Of a stretch of 9,412 nucleotides of DNA, positions 7,438 through 9,412 are shown piece by piece. The translations under genes were made by a program, and so were the position numbers. Every line of letters begins with the position of its first letter. Position 1 is the stretch's first letter. Below the pieces are notes generated by a model. That model worked only from the letters and a program-made list of their open reading frames with translations. It did not search any database and had not been told where the DNA came from. Origin of the DNA: Ignavibacteriota bacterium (GTDB taxonomy: Bacteria; Bacteroidota; Ignavibacteria; Palsa-1295); contig JANYLL010000217.1 of the NCBI GenBank assembly GCA_025357895.1, positions 1 to 9,412 of the forward strand, given 5' to 3'.

Positions 7438-7851
7438 ATGAATGACATGTACTTTAATAAACCAGACAGATTGATGACGTATCCTAGTCATCGCGTATGC
7501 GCTATTATAGATCAGCGCGACGATGCAAGTCAAGCCCTCGATGCTCTTTTAAAAACCGGAGCAAAAGAGGAAGAAATCGAAATACTTTATGGAAGAGAAG
7601 GAGTCGATCTTCTTGACCCATCCGGCACAAGCCACGGATTCTTTTCAAAGGTTGCGCGTAAATTACAATCCTTTGGTGAGATAGAAAAAAAACTAATTTA
7701 TCTTTATGAATCCGCCTTAAAAAATGGAGGCTATGTCTTTGTCGTACCATCATATAGCGATGATGATAAAGATACGATCCGCAGATCCCTCGATAGCGGC
7801 AAGGCGCATGAAATAAATTATTTCAGTAGTTGGTATGTAGAGCCAATGTAA
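7438..7851 (+). CDS. Small soluble protein of unknown function (stress-protein-like alpha/beta fold)
   Basis: From ATG 7438 the product is 137 aa. The frame is open back to a TTG at 7336, but that 34-residue extension looks non-coding, and 7438 places a typical N-terminus before the conserved part; ATG at 7447 is also possible. The body has an alternating strand/helix pattern: VCAIIDQRDDASQALDALLKTGA (20-42), EIEILYGREGVDLLDPSG (47-63), a helix ending in a Tyr/Glu-rich stretch (about 66-95), GGYVFVVPSYSDDD (97-110) and INYFSSWYVE at the end. I recognise the 'AIIDD..A..AL..L...G.....I.vl.GeeG...lD..G' pattern from a widespread uncharacterised family that resembles the GSP17M-type ferredoxin-like fold. 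No catalytic motif, signal peptide or membrane helix is evident. An intrinsic terminator follows at 7879. Confidence 0.8.
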   Translation: MNDMYFNKPDRLMTYPSHRVCAIIDQRDDASQALDALLKTGAKEEEIEILYGREGVDLLDPSGTSHGFFSKVARKLQSFGEIEKKLIYLYESALKNGGYVFVVPSYSDDDKDTIRRSLDSGKAHEINYFSSWYVEPM

Positions 7852-7878
7852 TTATTTGCATTGAAAAACTACGTTAAA

Positions 7879-7911
7879 GGAAAAGACATCTTCCGAACAG
7901 ATGTCTTTTCC
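7879..7911. terminator. Intrinsic terminator, likely bidirectional
   Basis: A perfect 13-bp stem, GGAAAAGACATCT (7879-7891) with AGATGTCTTTTCC (7899-7911), encloses a 7-base loop. The core GACATCT/AGATGTC is preceded by AAAA and followed by TTTT, so it has the form of a rho-independent terminator on both strands. It lies 27 bases after the stop of the gene at 7438-7851, whose transcript it should end. Confidence 0.8.
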
Positions 7912-7944
7912 GTTACATACAGTGTATAAAGTTATAACAAATTT

Positions 7945-7976
7945 TTTGATATTTTTTTAGGAATTTTACGTATACT
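7945..7976 (+). promoter_or_regulatory. Candidate promoter for the small membrane protein gene
   Basis: TTTGATA (7945-7951) lies upstream of CGTATACTATATAA (7969-7982), which contains a TATACT -10-like box at 7971-7976. The spacer between TTGATA and TATACT is 19 bases, longer than ideal. The start codon is about 50 bases downstream, with AAAAGGA (8015-8021) as a fair ribosome-binding site. The same CGTATACTA string recurs near 9362-9370. Confidence 0.35.
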
Positions 7977-8028
7977 ATATAAACGGGGTGGTTAGTTAAT
8001 CAAATGCTTAAACGAAAAGGAAAAACTT

Positions 8029-8274
8029 ATGAAAAAAGAGACATCATCGAAAATAAAACAGGGTAAGATCTTGAATATAATTTTAGGTCATAGTATTATG
8101 GGAATTGGCGTTTACGTCTCTTTCAGATTTACTACCTTTATACTCCAGCAGATCGATATCCCCTTTAATCTCAACGACTTTGCCATTGCCGCCTCTATTA
8201 TTGTGGTTACGATGTATGCTACAAGTAAGCTCCTGCGATATGATTCGAAGGCTCTGCGCAAGCCGGTGTTATAG
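8029..8274 (+). CDS. Small two-helix membrane protein of unknown function
   Basis: The 81-aa product starts with a charged segment (MKKETSSKIKQGK) followed by two hydrophobic stretches long enough to span a membrane, at about 14-32 (ILNIILGHSIMGIGVYVSF) and about 50-68 (FAIAASIIVVTMYATSKLL). They are joined by a loop with polar residues (QQIDIPFNLND), and a short basic tail follows (RYDSKALRKPVL). By the positive-inside rule both ends should be cytoplasmic. The start ATG has AAAAGGA 7 bases upstream, one of the few recognisable ribosome-binding sites in the window, which supports expression. I do not recognise the family. It is monocistronic: a terminator lies upstream and a convergent gene downstream. 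Confidence 0.7.
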   Translation: MKKETSSKIKQGKILNIILGHSIMGIGVYVSFRFTTFILQQIDIPFNLNDFAIAASIIVVTMYATSKLLRYDSKALRKPVL

Positions 8275-8298
8275 ATCTTGGTTATGAAAAGAAATATA

Positions 8299-8326
8299 AT
8301 CTAAATCATTTCTACGTGATTTGGAT
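8299..8326. terminator. AT-rich hairpin between convergent genes, candidate bidirectional terminator
   Basis: ATCTAAATCA (8299-8308) pairs with TGATTTGGAT (8317-8326) over ten positions with one T-G wobble and an 8-base loop. Flanking AAATA (8292-8296) can extend the pairing with TATTT (8328-8332). The hairpin fills the gap between the stop of the rightward gene at 8274 and the leftward DUF72 stop at 8327. There is no long T-run, so strength is uncertain. Confidence 0.5.
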
Positions 8327-9043
8327 CTATTTCTCTAGTATCTTTCTCAAACTTAACGCGTCCATGGGGGCTTCACTTTTGGCACTATTATTAAAATAGA
8401 CCCAGGCATCTTTGGCGCCAGACTCCTTAATTATCTTTGCCCATTTCTTCAGTGTTTTCGTATCATAGCTTCCCGTGTAGCGAGCACCTGTTCCATGAAA
8501 GCGTAAGTATAAGTTATCACTTGTCGTAACTATTGCAGAAGTCGTCTTTTCGCGGTGGTAGATACAAAACCCTACGCTATATTTTTCCAAAAGACCATAC
8601 ACTTCTTTCTCCCACCAGGTTGAACTTCGTAATTCCATTACGTGTGCATGAGTTTTGGGAAGTTTGCTTAGAAAATTTTCGAGCAGCTCACCGTCGCGTT
8701 TCACGCTTGCAGGAAGTTGAAAAAGTACGGGACCAAGTTTATTTTTCAAACCGGCTAACGACGCATAGAATTTTGCAAGTCCATCCTCAATGTCTTTCAA
8801 GCGCTGATAATGCGTGATATGCTGGCTTGCCTTTGCAGAAAATTGAAATCCTTCAGGCGATCTGCCATGCCAGTTCTTCACAGCATTTTCTGTCGGCAGA
8901 CGGTAGAAGGTATTGTTTAGCTCAACGGTATTAAAATGCTTTGCATAATATTCAAACCATTTGCTCGCAGGAAGATCTTCCGGATAGAAATCCCCTTTCC
9001 ATTCTTTATAGCTCCAGCCTGAACAGCCAATATGATAATTCAT
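8327..9043 (-). CDS. DUF72 family protein (YecE-like TIM-barrel)
   Basis: From ATG 9043 the product is 238 aa, near the usual family length. The DUF72 signatures appear in order: GCSGWSYKEWKGDFYP (6-21), the conserved VELNNTFYRLP (40-50, the family's 'VE.N.TFY' core), KAS-HITH (71-78), LGPVLFQLP (103-111), ELRSSTWW (137-144), YLRFHG (179-184) and VYFNN near 215-219. DUF72 proteins adopt a TIM-barrel-like fold and are widespread, but their reaction is not established. Alternative starts are ATG at 9052 and TTG at 9082; 9043 is chosen because the conserved IGCSGW motif normally begins within a few residues of the start. No Shine-Dalgarno sequence is evident. It converges with the small membrane protein gene. 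Confidence 0.92.
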   Translation of the reverse strand: MNYHIGCSGWSYKEWKGDFYPEDLPASKWFEYYAKHFNTVELNNTFYRLPTENAVKNWHGRSPEGFQFSAKASQHITHYQRLKDIEDGLAKFYASLAGLKNKLGPVLFQLPASVKRDGELLENFLSKLPKTHAHVMELRSSTWWEKEVYGLLEKYSVGFCIYHREKTTSAIVTTSDNLYLRFHGTGARYTGSYDTKTLKKWAKIIKESGAKDAWVYFNNSAKSEAPMDALSLRKILEK

Positions 9044-9231
9044 AATTATCATTACGCTTTTTTTGGAGGGATCGTATTTCAAAAGTGTCTAAGATTCTGA
9101 GCGAGAATAAAATGCTTCATATGATGAATAGAATTTATTTGTAAACTCATCATGCTACGCCTTCATTCAATTAGATGTTCCGTATGAAAGGGCATAAAAT
9201 AATCCCTTAAAAATACGCGCTCCCCTTCCTC

Positions 9232-9252
9232 AATTTTACATTTTAAATTCCA
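9232..9252. repeat. Heptamer array, three units
   Basis: AATTTTA, CATTTTA and AATTCCA follow each other without gaps, the last unit being degenerate. The first two match units of the array at 5910-5944, including the shared run CAATTTTACATTTT. It lies in a gene-free region. Confidence 0.55.
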
Positions 9253-9266
9253 CCCACTGCCGAGAC

Positions 9267-9285
9267 TTGCCCCCAAGGGGTGCAA
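9267..9285. repeat. GC-rich hairpin in a gene-free region
   Basis: TTGCCCCC (9267-9274) faces GGGGTGCAA (9277-9285). TTGC pairs with GCAA, CCC pairs with GGG around a CAAG loop, and T9281 is bulged. It stands out as GC-rich in AT-rich surroundings. TTGCCC (9267-9272) could instead pair with GGGCAA (9303-9308), which excludes the first fold. No T-run follows, so it is not a typical terminator; it may be a repeat remnant or part of a leader. Confidence 0.4.
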
Positions 9286-9345
9286 CTTAGGGAATGAAGA
9301 GAGGGCAACAATAAATAAATAACTCGATCTAAACACCTGTCAAAA

Positions 9346-9381
9346 TTTGATAAAATATTTTCGTATACTAGCTGGTACAAT
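9346..9381 (+). promoter_or_regulatory. Candidate promoter for a gene beyond the right edge
   Basis: TTTGATA (9346-9352), CGTATACTA (9362-9370) and an extended -10-like TGGTACAAT (9373-9381) precede two ATG codons at 9387 and 9391. The first two strings also occur in front of the gene at 8029, with different spacing. No gene can be confirmed in the remaining 20 bases. Confidence 0.25.
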
Positions 9382-9412
9382 TTTTAATGTATGATAAAAA
9401 ATCCAAAATGCA

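Larger units (their letters stand above)
9044..9412. other. Gene-free region upstream of the DUF72 gene
   Basis: No reading frame here looks coding on either strand. It should hold the DUF72 promoter on the minus strand, but I cannot pick out a convincing one. It contains a weak AAGGG/CCCTT hairpin (9188-9208), a three-unit heptamer array (9232-9252), a stronger hairpin (9267-9285) and, at the right edge, promoter-like AT-rich sequence with two possible start codons (9387 and 9391) for a gene continuing beyond the window. Confidence 0.6.

Noticed and set aside
8004..8066. Short frame of 20 codons overlapping the start of the small membrane protein gene
   Set aside because: It has no ribosome-binding site and no recognisable content; the gene at 8029 has a good site and a membrane-protein pattern.
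9121..9153. ATGATGA/TCATCAT inverted repeat upstream of the DUF72 gene
   Set aside because: Seven pairs around a 19-base loop in AT-rich DNA are expected by chance and no other signal supports it.
9387..9412. A gene starting at ATG 9387 or 9391 and leaving the window
   Set aside because: At most eight codons are visible in either frame, which is too little to tell coding sequence from chance.

Overview
The window reads as a chromosomal fragment from a member of the Bacteroidota/Chlorobi (FCB) group. The strongest pointer is the C-terminal type IX secretion sorting domain on the subtilisin-like protease. The moxR/BatA aerotolerance-type genes, the lipoprotein with an FCB-style 'GNTW' opening and the near absence of Shine-Dalgarno sequences fit the same group. 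Base composition is moderately AT-rich throughout, with no abrupt change that would mark a transferred island. I cannot place it more finely than this.

Layout. Positions 1-5846 hold a left-to-right block: the 3' part of a MoxR-family AAA+ ATPase, a secreted S8 peptidase, a BatA-type VWA membrane protein with a TTG start, and a small lipoprotein. Positions 5935-7251 hold two leftward genes: a DUF1569/DinB-like protein and, downstream of it, a class I SAM-dependent methyltransferase. A divergent spacer with a 10-bp inverted repeat separates these from a rightward small soluble protein (7438-7851), which ends at a clear intrinsic terminator. A small two-helix membrane protein (8029-8274) and a leftward DUF72 protein (8327-9043) follow, converging on an AT-rich hairpin. 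The last ~370 bases have no gene I can support.

MoxR and BatA proteins normally act together: the AAA+ chaperone is thought to remodel the membrane-anchored VWA protein, and a DUF58 gene usually sits beside moxR. Here the S8 protease occupies that place and no DUF58 gene is visible in the window. The remaining genes look like single housekeeping or accessory genes with no obvious shared pathway.

The most interesting content lies at the gene edges. (1) A ~50-nt repeat module with a terminal CATTGCGAG/CTCGCAATG motif and an internal hairpin occurs three times: as a facing pair at 748-867 and singly at 5855-5905. The three hairpins have different stem sequences that still pair, which suggests selection on structure. 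(2) A heptamer repeat (consensus MATTYTN) occurs as short arrays at 2908-2935, 5910-5944 and 9232-9252. These repeats appear to have shaped three gene ends: the module seems to supply the start and part of the signal peptide of the protease, one heptamer array abuts the BatA start codon, and another contains the methyltransferase stop codon. I see no CRISPR array, RNA gene, complete mobile element or recognised defence system.
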